Assembly (NCBI GenBank): GCA_028276165.1
Contig: JAPYWV010000005.1
Location: forward strand, 1 to 38,624
Length of the DNA: 38,624 bases
Reading direction: 5' to 3'
DNA from: Acidilobaceae archaeon
Lineage (GTDB): Archaea > Thermoproteota > Thermoprotei_A > Sulfolobales > Acidilobaceae
Part shown: positions 23,461 through 31,732 of the stretch, in pieces
Layout of the letters: each line of letters begins with the position of its first letter
Numbering within the stretch: position 1 is the stretch's first letter
Notes under the pieces: model-generated
What the model saw: the letters and a program-made list of their open reading frames with translations, nothing else
What the model was told of the DNA's origin: nothing
Databases searched by the model: none
Made by a program: the position numbers and the translations under genes

Positions 23461-25104
23461 ATGTTGAGGGTGGCGATCTCAAAGGTTGTTGATGTTGTTG
23501 AGGCTTTAATTGGGGTTAGGGATGGGTCTGTTGTGGCGATATCAGGCTTTAATGTTGCAACTCTCCCCGAGTATCTTTTACTGAAGCTCTACGAGATGTA
23601 TAAGAGGACGGGGCATCCTAGGGACTTATTCCTTATATGTGATGCGTTCCCAGGAGCTCCTGGTAGGGGTATCGATGTTATAGCTAGGGATATGCTGGAG
23701 AGGGGGGATTACGGGTTTATCAGGGGTCTACTGTTTCCATACTATGGCTTTAGTGAGGCTTTGCAGAAGCTCATAGCTGATAATCTTGTTGAAGCGTACT
23801 CATGGGGTATAGGTATTATGGCTTACTGGTTTAGGGAGGTTGGTAGTGGGAGGCCTGGTGTTCTAACACGTGTTGGTCTGGGTACTGTTTTCGATCCAAG
23901 GCTTGAGGGTGGTGCTTTGAACGATCTTGCTAGGGAGAGGAGGACTGCTAGGGTTGATATTGTAAATGTTGGTGGTGAAGAGTACCTCCTCTACAGGGCT
24001 CCTAAACCTGAGGTGGCTCTCGTTAGAGGCTCTACGGCCGATGAGGTGGGTAACCTTACAATGGAGGATGAGGCCATTTACGGTACTGTCCTAGCTATAG
24101 TACAGGCTACCAAGGCCATGCCTAGGAAGGGTCTTGTTATAGCCCAGGTTTTAAGGTTAGCGAGGTTTGGAAGCCTTCAACCACAGCAGGTCGTGGTACC
24201 AGGGCCTCTCGTAGACTACGTTGTCCTAGCTCCTAGAGAGTATCACACGCAGACCGCGAGCATAGACTACGATCCAACAATATCGGGTCGCATAATACCA
24301 CCATTAGAGTTCATACAGAGGCAACCTAGGCCGCTTGATGTGAGGAAGGTTGTAGCTAGGAGGGTTCTTGTAGAGCTAGCTAGAACTGTTGTAGAGGAGG
24401 GTAGACCTATAGTCATAAACCTGGGTATAGGCATACCAGCTGAGGTATCACAGTTGATAGCGGAGGAGAGGCTAGGAGACTACATATACACGACTATAGA
24501 GTCAGGCCCCTGGGGTGGAATAGCACTCCTAGGCCCCGACTTCGGGGCAGCCAAGGGGCCCTTCGCCATACTATCAATGCCAGATCAATTCTCGCTATAC
24601 GAGGGAGGCATAATAGATGCTGCATCCCTAGGATTCCTGCAGGTTGACGAGCTGGGCAACGTTAACCCATCATACCTCCCGGGTAGGCTCCCAGGGCCCG
24701 GGGGCTTCCCAGTTATAGCTGATGGAGCTCCAAGACTGTACTTCGCTGGAGAGTTTACAGCAGGGAAGAGGGATATAAGGGTTGAGGATGGCAAGCTAGT
24801 GATAGTATCTGATGGGAGTGTACGTAAGTTCGTTAAAAGAGTCTACAAGGTCTTCTGGAATAGTAGGGAGGGGCTTAAGAGAGGTCAAAAAGTCCTCTAC
24901 ATAACGGAAAGAGCTGTATTCAAACTAGAGGAGGGCGGAGTAAGGCTAGTAGAGATAGCACCTGGAGTTGACCTAGAGAAACATGTTCTGGGGATGATGG
25001 AGTTCAAGCCTATAATTGGTAAATACGAGGAAATGGATAGAGAGCTGTTCAGAGAGGAACCCCTAAACCTGCTATCATGGATTAAAAGCGAGATCAGGAG
25101 ATAG
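23461..25104 (+). CDS. Acyl-CoA:carboxylate CoA-transferase (fused alpha-beta, YdiF type)
   Basis: Family I CoA-transferase that exchanges CoA between an acyl-CoA and a carboxylate such as acetate or propionate; cytoplasmic. About 547 aa with both subunits fused, as in YdiF/propionate CoA-transferase. The alpha half opens with VVDVVEALIGVRDGSVVAISGFNVATLPEYLL. The beta half carries VINLGIGIPAEVSQLI and then YTTIESGPWGGIALLGPDFG, where the Glu of IESG is the expected catalytic residue that forms the CoA thioester. Substrate cannot be predicted. Start ATG 23461 (the track's TTG is 6 nt earlier). Monocistronic, with an unusual promoter repeat upstream. Confidence 0.88.
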   Translation: MLRVAISKVVDVVEALIGVRDGSVVAISGFNVATLPEYLLLKLYEMYKRTGHPRDLFLICDAFPGAPGRGIDVIARDMLERGDYGFIRGLLFPYYGFSEALQKLIADNLVEAYSWGIGIMAYWFREVGSGRPGVLTRVGLGTVFDPRLEGGALNDLARERRTARVDIVNVGGEEYLLYRAPKPEVALVRGSTADEVGNLTMEDEAIYGTVLAIVQATKAMPRKGLVIAQVLRLARFGSLQPQQVVVPGPLVDYVVLAPREYHTQTASIDYDPTISGRIIPPLEFIQRQPRPLDVRKVVARRVLVELARTVVEEGRPIVINLGIGIPAEVSQLIAEERLGDYIYTTIESGPWGGIALLGPDFGAAKGPFAILSMPDQFSLYEGGIIDAASLGFLQVDELGNVNPSYLPGRLPGPGGFPVIADGAPRLYFAGEFTAGKRDIRVEDGKLVIVSDGSVRKFVKRVYKVFWNSREGLKRGQKVLYITERAVFKLEEGGVRLVEIAPGVDLEKHVLGMMEFKPIIGKYEEMDRELFREEPLNLLSWIKSEIRR

Positions 25105-25115
25105 AGTGGATGCAA

Positions 25116-25146
25116 CCACACTCATGCCCCAACAAGCATGGTGTGG
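25116..25146 (+). terminator. Hairpin between convergent genes
   Basis: CCACAC-T-CATGC, loop CCCAACAA, GCATG-GTGTGG: 11 base pairs with one bulged T, 11 bp beyond the CoA-transferase stop. Terminator-like. Confidence 0.35.
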
Positions 25147-25172
25147 GTGATGCCACGCAAGGATAATTGAGG

Positions 25173-25439
25173 CTAGGAGTTACCCCCGCTATCACCAACT
25201 ACTATCTGTTTAGACCACCTGGTGGTGTAGGCGCTTAACACCAAGTAGTTTCTTTTAGCTGCTTGAGGCTCTACGCACTTCGTCTCATAAACATTACCAT
25301 CTCTACCTAGGGCTACAATCCTCTTCCATCCATCCGGCTCGCTACAATCCTCCACCGAGACCTCCTCTATTAAACCTGCTATAGCCATACCCTCAATTTC
25401 GATTAAAGACTTTAACGTTCTACCCCCCAAGCTGATCAC
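25173..25439 (-). CDS. Small orphan protein (unknown)
   Basis: An 88-aa soluble protein with no family I recognise. It reads as strand-rich (LIEEVSVEDC, KRIVALGRDGNVYETKCVE, NYLVLSAYTT, KQIVVGDSGG) with two cysteines. The start GTG 25439 lies about 27 nt from a TATA-like GTTTTAACC, so the gene is probably expressed as a leaderless mRNA. Convergent with the CoA-transferase and divergent from the Tes-like gene. Coding status rests on the promoter spacing and plausible composition only. Confidence 0.5.
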   Translation of the reverse strand: MISLGGRTLKSLIEIEGMAIAGLIEEVSVEDCSEPDGWKRIVALGRDGNVYETKCVEPQAAKRNYLVLSAYTTRWSKQIVVGDSGGNS

Positions 25440-25604
25440 CCCGTGTATCAGTTCCAGATGATGGTTAAAACCTTGCCTCCTGGGGGTGATGTATGCTGGG
25501 TGGAGGTTTTAGCGGCAAGAAAGGTATATAATAAAACATATATCTTTCGGGTTTAAAGCTTTTTTAATCCAGAAGTGGTAGGTAGTACTGGGGGCTGGAG
25601 CTTC

Positions 25605-27452
25605 ATGTCTTCTAGAGCTGTTCAAGTCCAGGTTCCCAGGACTCTCAGTGTTAGTAGGATGTTCTCCAGGGATGGTATTGTGTGGATTGAGATAGCTGGT
25701 AGAACCATACCTGTTGGTGGTAGGATCCCGGAGGTTAGGGGTGGCGAGAGGCTTATAAGGTACACCTCGAGTATATGCCCGGAGTGTCTTAGGCTTCTAC
25801 CAGCTGTGATAGTCGAGTATAATGGTAAACTCTATATAAGGAAGGAGTGCCCTGATCATGGCTTAATTGAGGATCTCTACTTCGGAGATTACAGCATGTA
25901 CGTTAGGCTCATGAGGTGGGAGGAGACTGGTAAGGGTATTGGCGGAGCTGGAGCTTACACGAGCATAGGGGCCCCATGCCCGTTTAGCTGTGGTCTCTGC
26001 ACGATGCACGAGAATCACAGTGCACTAGCAAACCTGGTTGTTACCAATAGATGTGATCTTTCATGCTACTACTGCTTCTTCTACTCAGAGAGAGCAGGCT
26101 ACGTCTACGAGCCTAGCCTTGAGCAGATAAGGTTCATGGCTAGGCAGCTCAAGAGGCAGAGTAACGGAACTAACATACACTCATGTGTCCAGATTACAGG
26201 TGGAGAGCCTACGGTTAGAGAGGATCTAGTTGATGTAGTTAGGGTGTTAAAGGAGGAGGGTATAGATTACATTCAGCTTAACACTAACGGTATAACGATA
26301 GCAAGGAAGTTCATAGACAACCCGGATGATGGTGTAGGCTACGTGAGGGCCCTGAAGGAGGCTGGTGTAAGTGTTATCTACATGAGCTTTGACGGTGTCA
26401 CACCTAGGGTTAACTGGAAGAACCATTATGAGGTTCCATTCGCCTTAGAAGCCTTCAGAAGAGCAGGGTTACCTAATGTGGTCCTAGTCCCAACAGTTCT
26501 TAGGACTGTTAACGATCACGAGCTAGGGGATATCATAAGGTTTGCTGGGAAGCATATAGATGTCGTTAGGGGTGTAAACTTCCAGCCTGTAAGCCTTACC
26601 GGTAGGGTTAGTAAGGCTGAGAGGGAGAGGTTTAGGATAACAATTGCGGATCTAGCTGCCAGGATTGAGGAGCAGACTGGAGGTCAGATACCAAGGGAGG
26701 CCTGGTACCCTGTGCCTGTTATAGCTAAGTTCGTTAAATTCATAGACTCCATAACGGGCAAGTACTATGACACGTTAAGTAACCACCCGATGTGCGGTGT
26801 TGCGACATACGTGTTCGTAGATAGGGTGGATGAGTACGGTGTGCCGAGGAGGTTTGTGCCTATAACGGAGTTCTTCGACGTGGAAGGCTTCATAGAGTTC
26901 CTTGACGAGTCTAGGGTTAAACTTGAAGCCGGGAAGCTTGGTAGGAGGATGGCTCTAGCTAAGCTACTATGGAATATGAGGAGGTTCGTTGACATAGCTA
27001 GGATGCCGAGGAACATCAACATGTTCAAGATAGTGTTTGAGGTCTTCGTTAGAGGTAACTATGATGCTATAAAGGAGTTCCACTACAAATCACTGTTCCT
27101 AGGCACAATGCACTTCATGGACAGGTATAACTATGACACAACGAGGGTTAGGAGGTGTAACATACACTACCTAATGCCGGATGGCAGGATAGTACCCTTC
27201 TGTGCCTTCAACGTACTAGAGGAGCTCTACAGAGACTACGTGCAGAAAGCCTACAAGAAGTTCGAGCTTAAACCGGTAGACCTGAAGGGGTTCAACCCAG
27301 GTGAGAAGTATAGGAGGAGGGACTACATCGAGAGGATACTATCAAGCCCCATATACTGGAACGCGTACAGGGGGATAATATACTTCGAGGATGAAAAGCC
27401 GAAAGAGCTGGTCGATGAGAGCGGGGAAGAGCTCAGGATAACACTAGGTTAA
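25605..27452 (+). CDS. tes: Radical SAM enzyme, probable tetraether lipid synthase (Tes)
   Basis: A roughly 615-aa radical SAM protein of the MJ0619 type. That family is known to couple two archaeol chains into GDGT or macrocyclic membrane lipids. The N-terminal cysteine module is CPECLRLLPAVIVEYNGKLYIRKECPDHG. A second module is GAPCPFSCGLCTMHENH. The SAM cluster motif is TNRCDLSCYYCFF (CxxxCxxC), then GGEPTVREDLVDV, and a C-terminal cysteine region RRCNIHYLMPDGRIVPFCAFN. Start: ATG 25605 is preferred, because the TATA-like GTTTAAAGC implies transcription from about 25581, downstream of the track's GTG at 25575. Followed 62 bp later by another radical SAM gene. The specific reaction is inferred from family resemblance. 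Confidence 0.75.
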   Translation: MSSRAVQVQVPRTLSVSRMFSRDGIVWIEIAGRTIPVGGRIPEVRGGERLIRYTSSICPECLRLLPAVIVEYNGKLYIRKECPDHGLIEDLYFGDYSMYVRLMRWEETGKGIGGAGAYTSIGAPCPFSCGLCTMHENHSALANLVVTNRCDLSCYYCFFYSERAGYVYEPSLEQIRFMARQLKRQSNGTNIHSCVQITGGEPTVREDLVDVVRVLKEEGIDYIQLNTNGITIARKFIDNPDDGVGYVRALKEAGVSVIYMSFDGVTPRVNWKNHYEVPFALEAFRRAGLPNVVLVPTVLRTVNDHELGDIIRFAGKHIDVVRGVNFQPVSLTGRVSKAERERFRITIADLAARIEEQTGGQIPREAWYPVPVIAKFVKFIDSITGKYYDTLSNHPMCGVATYVFVDRVDEYGVPRRFVPITEFFDVEGFIEFLDESRVKLEAGKLGRRMALAKLLWNMRRFVDIARMPRNINMFKIVFEVFVRGNYDAIKEFHYKSLFLGTMHFMDRYNYDTTRVRRCNIHYLMPDGRIVPFCAFNVLEELYRDYVQKAYKKFELKPVDLKGFNPGEKYRRRDYIERILSSPIYWNAYRGIIYFEDEKPKELVDESGEELRITLG

Positions 27453-27514
27453 AAAACACTCTTAAAACTCTTTAAAACCCTCCCTCCCCTCTTCTACACA
27501 CTTGGAGTAAGGAC

Positions 27515-28660
27515 ATGGCCGTATGTAGCCTGTGTGGTAGCACAAAGCTTGTTAGCGGGAGTATAGGGGTATGCTACTCATGCCTAAAGGGTAGGCCGTC
27601 GGATGCCATACCTTTCCCCAGGTCTAGGAGGTCTAAGTGGAGGCTTACCATAGGGTTCCCCGAGGAGCCTCCTAGAGGTGGTAGGCTTAAGTGTAACCTC
27701 TGTGTTAACGAGTGCTGGATCCCCGAGGGTGGTTCTGGTTTCTGCGGTGTATGGGTTAATAGGGGTATGGGGCTTGAACCTGTAGCTGGTAAGGGTAGGA
27801 TGGCTGTACACACCTACCTAGACCCTCACCCCACCAACTGTGTTGCAACCCCAGTCTGCCCAGCCACAACAGATAGGGGGTTTCCCGAGTACACCTTCAC
27901 TAAGGGTGTTGAGAGGGGTTTCTACAACCTAGCAGTATTCCTGGGTGGATGCCCTCTTGACTGTGTTTTCTGCCAGAACTGGGAGCATAAGACCATGATT
28001 GCACATGGTAGGCTGGCCTCGTGGGCTAAAAGCTATACTGTGGATGATCTGGTTGAGGAGGCCCTAGACCCCCTGGTTACATGTGTATGCTACTTCGGCG
28101 GCGACCCTACACCCCACGCTCCACTACTGATTCAGGCCTCTAAGGCGATCATAGCTAGGAGTAGGGAGAGGGGGCAGAAGTATAAGAGGATATGCTGGGA
28201 GACGGATGGGCTTCTAAACCCGAATGTTATGAGGGAGGCTGCAAGGCTTAGCCTTGAATCCGGGGGTATTGTTAAGATAGACTGGAAGGCCTGGACCCCC
28301 AGTGTCTACGAGGCCCTAACGGGGGTTGATGGCGAGAAGGCTGTTAGAAGGCTTATGGAGAACACCAAGCTCCTAGCCGGCATGTCTAAGTCGAGGGGTG
28401 AGCCACCATTACTGGTTGTAAGCATACTATTAGTACCAGGCTATGTTACGGTAGAGGAGGTTGAAGGGATAGCAGGTTACATTGCCAGCCTCGACGCTAA
28501 CATCCCCGTAGTACTGCTAGCATTCCACCCAGACCACCTGATGAGGGATCTACCGCCAACAAGTAGAAGGCATGCTGTGGAGGCAGAGAGAGCCGTTAGG
28601 AGGGCTGGTGTGAAGGAGGTCTACATTGGTAACGAGTGGCTCCTAGGAGACTACTACTAG
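27515..28660 (+). CDS. Radical SAM protein, AmrS/PflA-related, with zinc-ribbon N-terminus
   Basis: A 381-aa protein. It begins with a zinc ribbon (CSLCGSTKLVSGSIGVCYSC). A cysteine module shared with AmrS-like proteins follows (CNLCVNECWIPEGGSGFCGVWVNRG), then the radical SAM motif in FLGGCPLDCVFCQNWEH. TCVCYFGGDPTPH fits the GGDP/GGEP SAM-contact strand. This is COG1180-like (PflA/AmmeMemoRadiSam) chemistry, but the substrate is unknown. It sits between the Tes-like gene and the MBL hydrolase on the same strand and may share their transcript. ATG 27515 has GGAG 8 nt upstream. A paralogous enzyme lies at 31.7 kb. Confidence 0.82.
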   Translation: MAVCSLCGSTKLVSGSIGVCYSCLKGRPSDAIPFPRSRRSKWRLTIGFPEEPPRGGRLKCNLCVNECWIPEGGSGFCGVWVNRGMGLEPVAGKGRMAVHTYLDPHPTNCVATPVCPATTDRGFPEYTFTKGVERGFYNLAVFLGGCPLDCVFCQNWEHKTMIAHGRLASWAKSYTVDDLVEEALDPLVTCVCYFGGDPTPHAPLLIQASKAIIARSRERGQKYKRICWETDGLLNPNVMREAARLSLESGGIVKIDWKAWTPSVYEALTGVDGEKAVRRLMENTKLLAGMSKSRGEPPLLVVSILLVPGYVTVEEVEGIAGYIASLDANIPVVLLAFHPDHLMRDLPPTSRRHAVEAERAVRRAGVKEVYIGNEWLLGDYY

Positions 28661-28717
28661 TCCTACAAACACCATAATATTAAGGTTGAAGCCCTACACT
28701 CTCAACGGGGTCGGGGT

Positions 28718-29431
28718 ATGCTAGAGGTGGCTAGATGGACCTTGGGGCCGTTGAGAACTAACTGCTACCTAGTCTCCAGTGGTGGAGAGGCTATCATAAT
28801 CGACCCCGGGTGGCATGAGGATGTAGGCGTGGTCTTGGACGAGGTTAAACGTAGGGGTTTGAAGGTTAAGGTTATCATAGCGACCCACGGCCACTTCGAC
28901 CACGTAGTAGGGGTTCCAGTAGTGAAGAGGAAGCTCTCAGCCCCCTTCGCGATGCATGGAGCCGACGTTGATATGGCTAGGAGAGCCCATAGATCGGCAT
29001 ACAGGTACCTAGGCATAGAGCCACCGGAAGTCCCAGAACCAGATGTGCTGTTAAAGGAGGGTGACGTTGTAGAGGTTGGAGGTGTAAAGCTCAGGGTACT
29101 AGAGACGCCAGGGCACACACCGGGAAGCATAACAATAGTGGGGGAGGTTGAGGCGTTCACAGGAGACCTTTTGATGGAAGCGTACAGAGCTCTATCAAAG
29201 ACCTACACAGAGCCCATAGCGTTCACGGGGGACACGTTGTTTAAGGGCACTATTGGGAGAGTAGACCTACCAGGATCCTCGCCAAAACAGATGATAGAGA
29301 GCCTGAGGAAGATAGCGAGGTTAAACCCCAGAACAACCATATACCCAGGCCACGGCCCACCAACAACGCTAGCAGACGAGCTAGAGAACAACCAATACCT
29401 CAAAGCAGCGTTGGAGGGAGGCGAGATCTAG
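28718..29431 (+). CDS. MBL-fold metallo-hydrolase (glyoxalase II-like)
   Basis: A 237-aa metallo-beta-lactamase-fold enzyme with a complete metal site: ATHGHFDHVVG (HxHxDH), a third His in TPGHTPGS, the Asp in FTGDTLF and the last His in YPGHGPPT. This is the hydroxyacylglutathione-hydrolase-like group (thioester hydrolysis), though the true substrate is unknown. Odd feature: about 25 extra residues (EAFTGDLLMEAYRALSKTYTEPI) precede the usual AFTGDTLFKGTIGRVDLPGSS, so AFTGD occurs twice, looking like an internal duplication. ATG 28718, 57 bp after the radical SAM gene, likely the same operon. Confidence 0.88.
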   Translation: MLEVARWTLGPLRTNCYLVSSGGEAIIIDPGWHEDVGVVLDEVKRRGLKVKVIIATHGHFDHVVGVPVVKRKLSAPFAMHGADVDMARRAHRSAYRYLGIEPPEVPEPDVLLKEGDVVEVGGVKLRVLETPGHTPGSITIVGEVEAFTGDLLMEAYRALSKTYTEPIAFTGDTLFKGTIGRVDLPGSSPKQMIESLRKIARLNPRTTIYPGHGPPTTLADELENNQYLKAALEGGEI

Positions 29432-29522
29432 CCTTCAACCAGGAGCTCTACAGGAAGCCTTCCAAATTAAATCCACTCTATTCCCCACCCTCTCCCAACT
29501 CTTAGAAAGAGAGCTGTAGAAT

Positions 29523-29680
29523 TCAAACACTTTCAACTGTAGCTATGACGTAACAGTCGGTTAAGGCTATCCTCATTAGCCTCCAGCCTCCCCAATTATA
29601 CTTAGAACCCTCTCCCTACTAGTAGCATTCTCCGTTATATACGTTATGAGAACGCTAGTGTCAAGAGCGTATGTTCCCAA
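29523..29680 (-). pseudogene. Remnant of a VapC PIN-domain toxin
   Basis: Not visible in the ORF track. On the minus strand, TTG 29680 opens MGTYALDTSVLITYITENATSRERVLSIIGEAGG and then a stop (29576-29578). Beyond it, in another frame (29523-29570), IALTDCYVIATVESV continues and stops. The first piece carries the PIN N-terminal Asp (LDTSVLI). The second matches the PIN segment LTD-YVIATA with the later Asp. Roughly 55-60 middle residues are missing, so the gene is a deletion remnant, not a functional RNase. It overlaps the end of the VapB-like frame, as in vapBC operons. Confidence 0.7.
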
Positions 29681-29909
29681 CGATCTCACGTAACTTCTCC
29701 TCCTCTAACCTTCCCTCCTCCGAGAGAATTCTTTCAATAAGCGCTGGATCCACTCTTACAGTTACAGGCTTGAGAGCTCTCAGTAGTACACCTCTCTCTG
29801 TAATCTCGGCTAAGACTACGGAGTTCTCTTCGATACCAGCTCTGAGTCTCAGCTCCTTGGGTAGTATGATTACTCCCTTCTTTCTAACCTTTAAGATGAA
29901 CCTCTCCGT
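29661..29909 (-). pseudogene. AbrB/VapB-like antitoxin frame lacking a normal start codon
   Basis: The real coding strand under the track's 84-aa plus-strand shadow. The minus-strand frame encodes RFILKVRKKGVIILPKELRLRAGIEENSVVLAEITERGVLLRALKPVTVRVDPALIERILSEEGRLEEEKLREIVGNIRS. This is a SpoVT/AbrB swapped-hairpin domain (KKGVIILPKELR-R-GI) with a helical toxin-binding tail. From the preceding in-frame stop (29916-29918) there is no ATG, GTG or TTG before the domain. ACG at 29907-29909 stands where the start should be. A GTG at 29917-29919 opens 11 codons in another frame and could reach this frame only by a one-base shift. Probably inactivated together with its vapC partner. Confidence 0.65.
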
Positions 29910-30034
29910 TAAAGTTCACCGCTAATAGGATGTTAGACAGGGCTTATAAGGTTGGGAACGAGAGGGTAGGGAACCCCTTATGGTACCCCCCTAGGCTTAA
30001 GCTCTAGTCACAGTAACCAGGTTGTTTATAACGC

Positions 30035-30273
30035 TGAAAGACTCGCCTTTCAAGGTTAGGATGGAGAGCTTTAAGGCCTAGACGGCACGGATGTAATTAA
30101 GTAGCTTAGCGGAAGGGGCTTCGAGGAACCCTCTGGGGTCGAGGCCTCTAGTCCTAGAATGTGATGCCCCAAGGGATGGAGGCCTGGTAGGGGGGTGGGG
30201 TGTGCGCTTCCGAGTATTGATTCGACGGAGGGGTTTGTGGAGGTGTGAAAAGCCTCCCGAGGGTAGGGGGTCA
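30035..30273 (+). mobile_element. Relic of a TnpB (IS605/IS1341-type) element
   Basis: Left end: TGAAAGACTCGCCTTTCAAGG (30035-30055) matches the left end of the intact TnpB element (TGAAAGCCTCGCCTTTCAAGG, 33057-33077) with one substitution. Right end: GTGAAAAGCCTCCCGAGGGTAGGGGGTCA (30245-30273) aligns with GAAACCCCGCCCTCTAAAGGGCGGGGAGGGGTCA of that element's right end. Only about 195 bp lie between. The final TCA is also the stop codon of the M20 peptidase gene. This 345-bp gene-free stretch (29926-30270) holds nothing else I can recognise. Confidence 0.6.
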
Positions 30274-31632
30274 TCTCGTCTCCCCTACTTTTAATAGTAA
30301 TGCCGCCGTGTACAATGCTATTTTCGGTATTGTGTCTACCGTTATGTACTCGTTTGGTGCGTGAGCTCTACCTCCGTGGCCTGGTGCTGTTGCTATGAAT
30401 GGTACTCCTAGTTTCCTTGTGAACAGGTATGATGGGGCTGAGCCTGGTAGCATTGGTATGATGTAGGGTTTTAGGTTGAGCTCCTCGTAGGCCTCCACCG
30501 CCTTCTTGACCATTGGGTGTTTGGGGTTTGTCTTACTCCACGTGTAGGCGTCGTGGACCTCTAGTTCTACGTACTTTGATAGACCTAGTCTTTCTATGAG
30601 CTCCTTCAACCCTCTAATCACGTCCTCGGGCTCCACGTTGGGTACTAGTCTGAAGTCGAGCCTCATTGTTGCCTCAGCTGGTGTTATCGTCTTAGTCCCG
30701 GGGCCCGTGTAGCCTGATGTGAACCCGTCTATGTTAACTGTTGGTTTGAAGTATACCGCTATGTACCAGTCTACATCCTTAAGCCTCGCCTCCCTTACCC
30801 CGTAGAGGTTTAGGAGCTCCTCCCTAGGGCTAGCCTCAATTATGTCATTCAGGTACTCTAGGTCCTCACTTGTAGGCGTTATAGTCTTATCCTCAAGCCA
30901 TTGAACCCTAGGGCCCCCCAGGGGGTCTATGAGCTCGCTCGCAATCCTAGCTAGGATTGCAGCTGGGTTGTAGAGGCCCCTGCTAAAGCTACTATGGACG
31001 TCGTACTTACTGGTTCTAGCCTTGAGCTCCACGAAGACTATACCCTTATTACCGAGGACTATTGTAGGCTTACCCCTAACCCTCTCGCTCGGGATAGCGA
31101 AGTAGGCTAGATGAGCACCCCTAAGCTCACCCTCCTTATCCTCTACGAACTTCGGCATCGAGGGGCTCCCTAGCTCCTCCTCACCCTCAAGGACGAAGAC
31201 CAGGTTTACCGGGGGCTCCCTCCCAACCTTGAGGAAAGCCTCTATGCCTAGGAGGCAGCTCATGAGGGCACCCTTCGTGTTATAAGCCCCCCTGGCTATA
31301 ATCCTATCACCCACGATTCTAGCCTCGAAGGGGGGAGACTCCCACTCGTCGAGAGGCTCAACGGGCTGCACATCGTACATGTTGTAGACTATAACAGTCC
31401 TAGGGGCCCCAACATCAAGCCTACCATAGACTATAGGGTGGCCACCATAGCTTAGAAGCTGTACACGAGCCCCCAAACGATCCCTAAGCCAATCCCTGAG
31501 GTATCCCGCAGTCTCAACTATACCCTCACCGGTGCCAGACACGCTAGGCATCCTAAGGAGCCTCCTAACCTCCTCTACTAGGAGCTCTTGGTTCAACCCA
31601 ACATACCTTCTAATAGAATCGAGAACCTCCAC
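30271..31632 (-). CDS. M20-family metallopeptidase/deacylase with altered metal ligands
   Basis: A 453-aa ArgE/DapE/CNDP-like protein, normally a two-zinc dipeptidase or deacylase. The framework is clear: TVIVYNMYDVQPVEPLDEWESPPF, ARGAYNTKGALMS, EGEEELGSPSMPKF and the final APGHGGRAHAPNEY. The usual HxD ligand pair reads M85-Y-D87 and the bridging Asp is N118, so two expected metal ligands are changed while E151/E152 and the terminal His remain. It may be a crenarchaeal subfamily with different metal use, or inactive. GTG start 31632. Its stop lies inside the TnpB-relic right end. Divergent from the second AmrS-like gene. Confidence 0.85.
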   Translation of the reverse strand: MEVLDSIRRYVGLNQELLVEEVRRLLRMPSVSGTGEGIVETAGYLRDWLRDRLGARVQLLSYGGHPIVYGRLDVGAPRTVIVYNMYDVQPVEPLDEWESPPFEARIVGDRIIARGAYNTKGALMSCLLGIEAFLKVGREPPVNLVFVLEGEEELGSPSMPKFVEDKEGELRGAHLAYFAIPSERVRGKPTIVLGNKGIVFVELKARTSKYDVHSSFSRGLYNPAAILARIASELIDPLGGPRVQWLEDKTITPTSEDLEYLNDIIEASPREELLNLYGVREARLKDVDWYIAVYFKPTVNIDGFTSGYTGPGTKTITPAEATMRLDFRLVPNVEPEDVIRGLKELIERLGLSKYVELEVHDAYTWSKTNPKHPMVKKAVEAYEELNLKPYIIPMLPGSAPSYLFTRKLGVPFIATAPGHGGRAHAPNEYITVDTIPKIALYTAALLLKVGETR

Positions 31633-31680
31633 CTCCCATCACCGAGCCTACCCTAGGCCATGCAGAGAGCCCTAATAAAC

Positions 31681-31705
31681 GTTCAAGTAATTTAACTTGT
31701 TGAAC
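31681..31705. promoter_or_regulatory. Inverted repeat over a divergent promoter
   Basis: GTTCAA (31681-31686) and TTGAAC (31700-31705) flank the TATA-like TAATTTAAC of the radical SAM gene. The minus-strand GTTTATTAGG next to it is a candidate TATA for the M20 gene. One regulator could affect both. Confidence 0.3.
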
Positions 31706-31732
31706 GTCATACCCTAAACATGGGTTTGTTAC

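Noticed and set aside
29671-29925. 84-aa plus-strand ORF
   Set aside because: Antisense shadow of the AbrB/VapB-like frame; Ser/Leu-rich translation typical of shadows.
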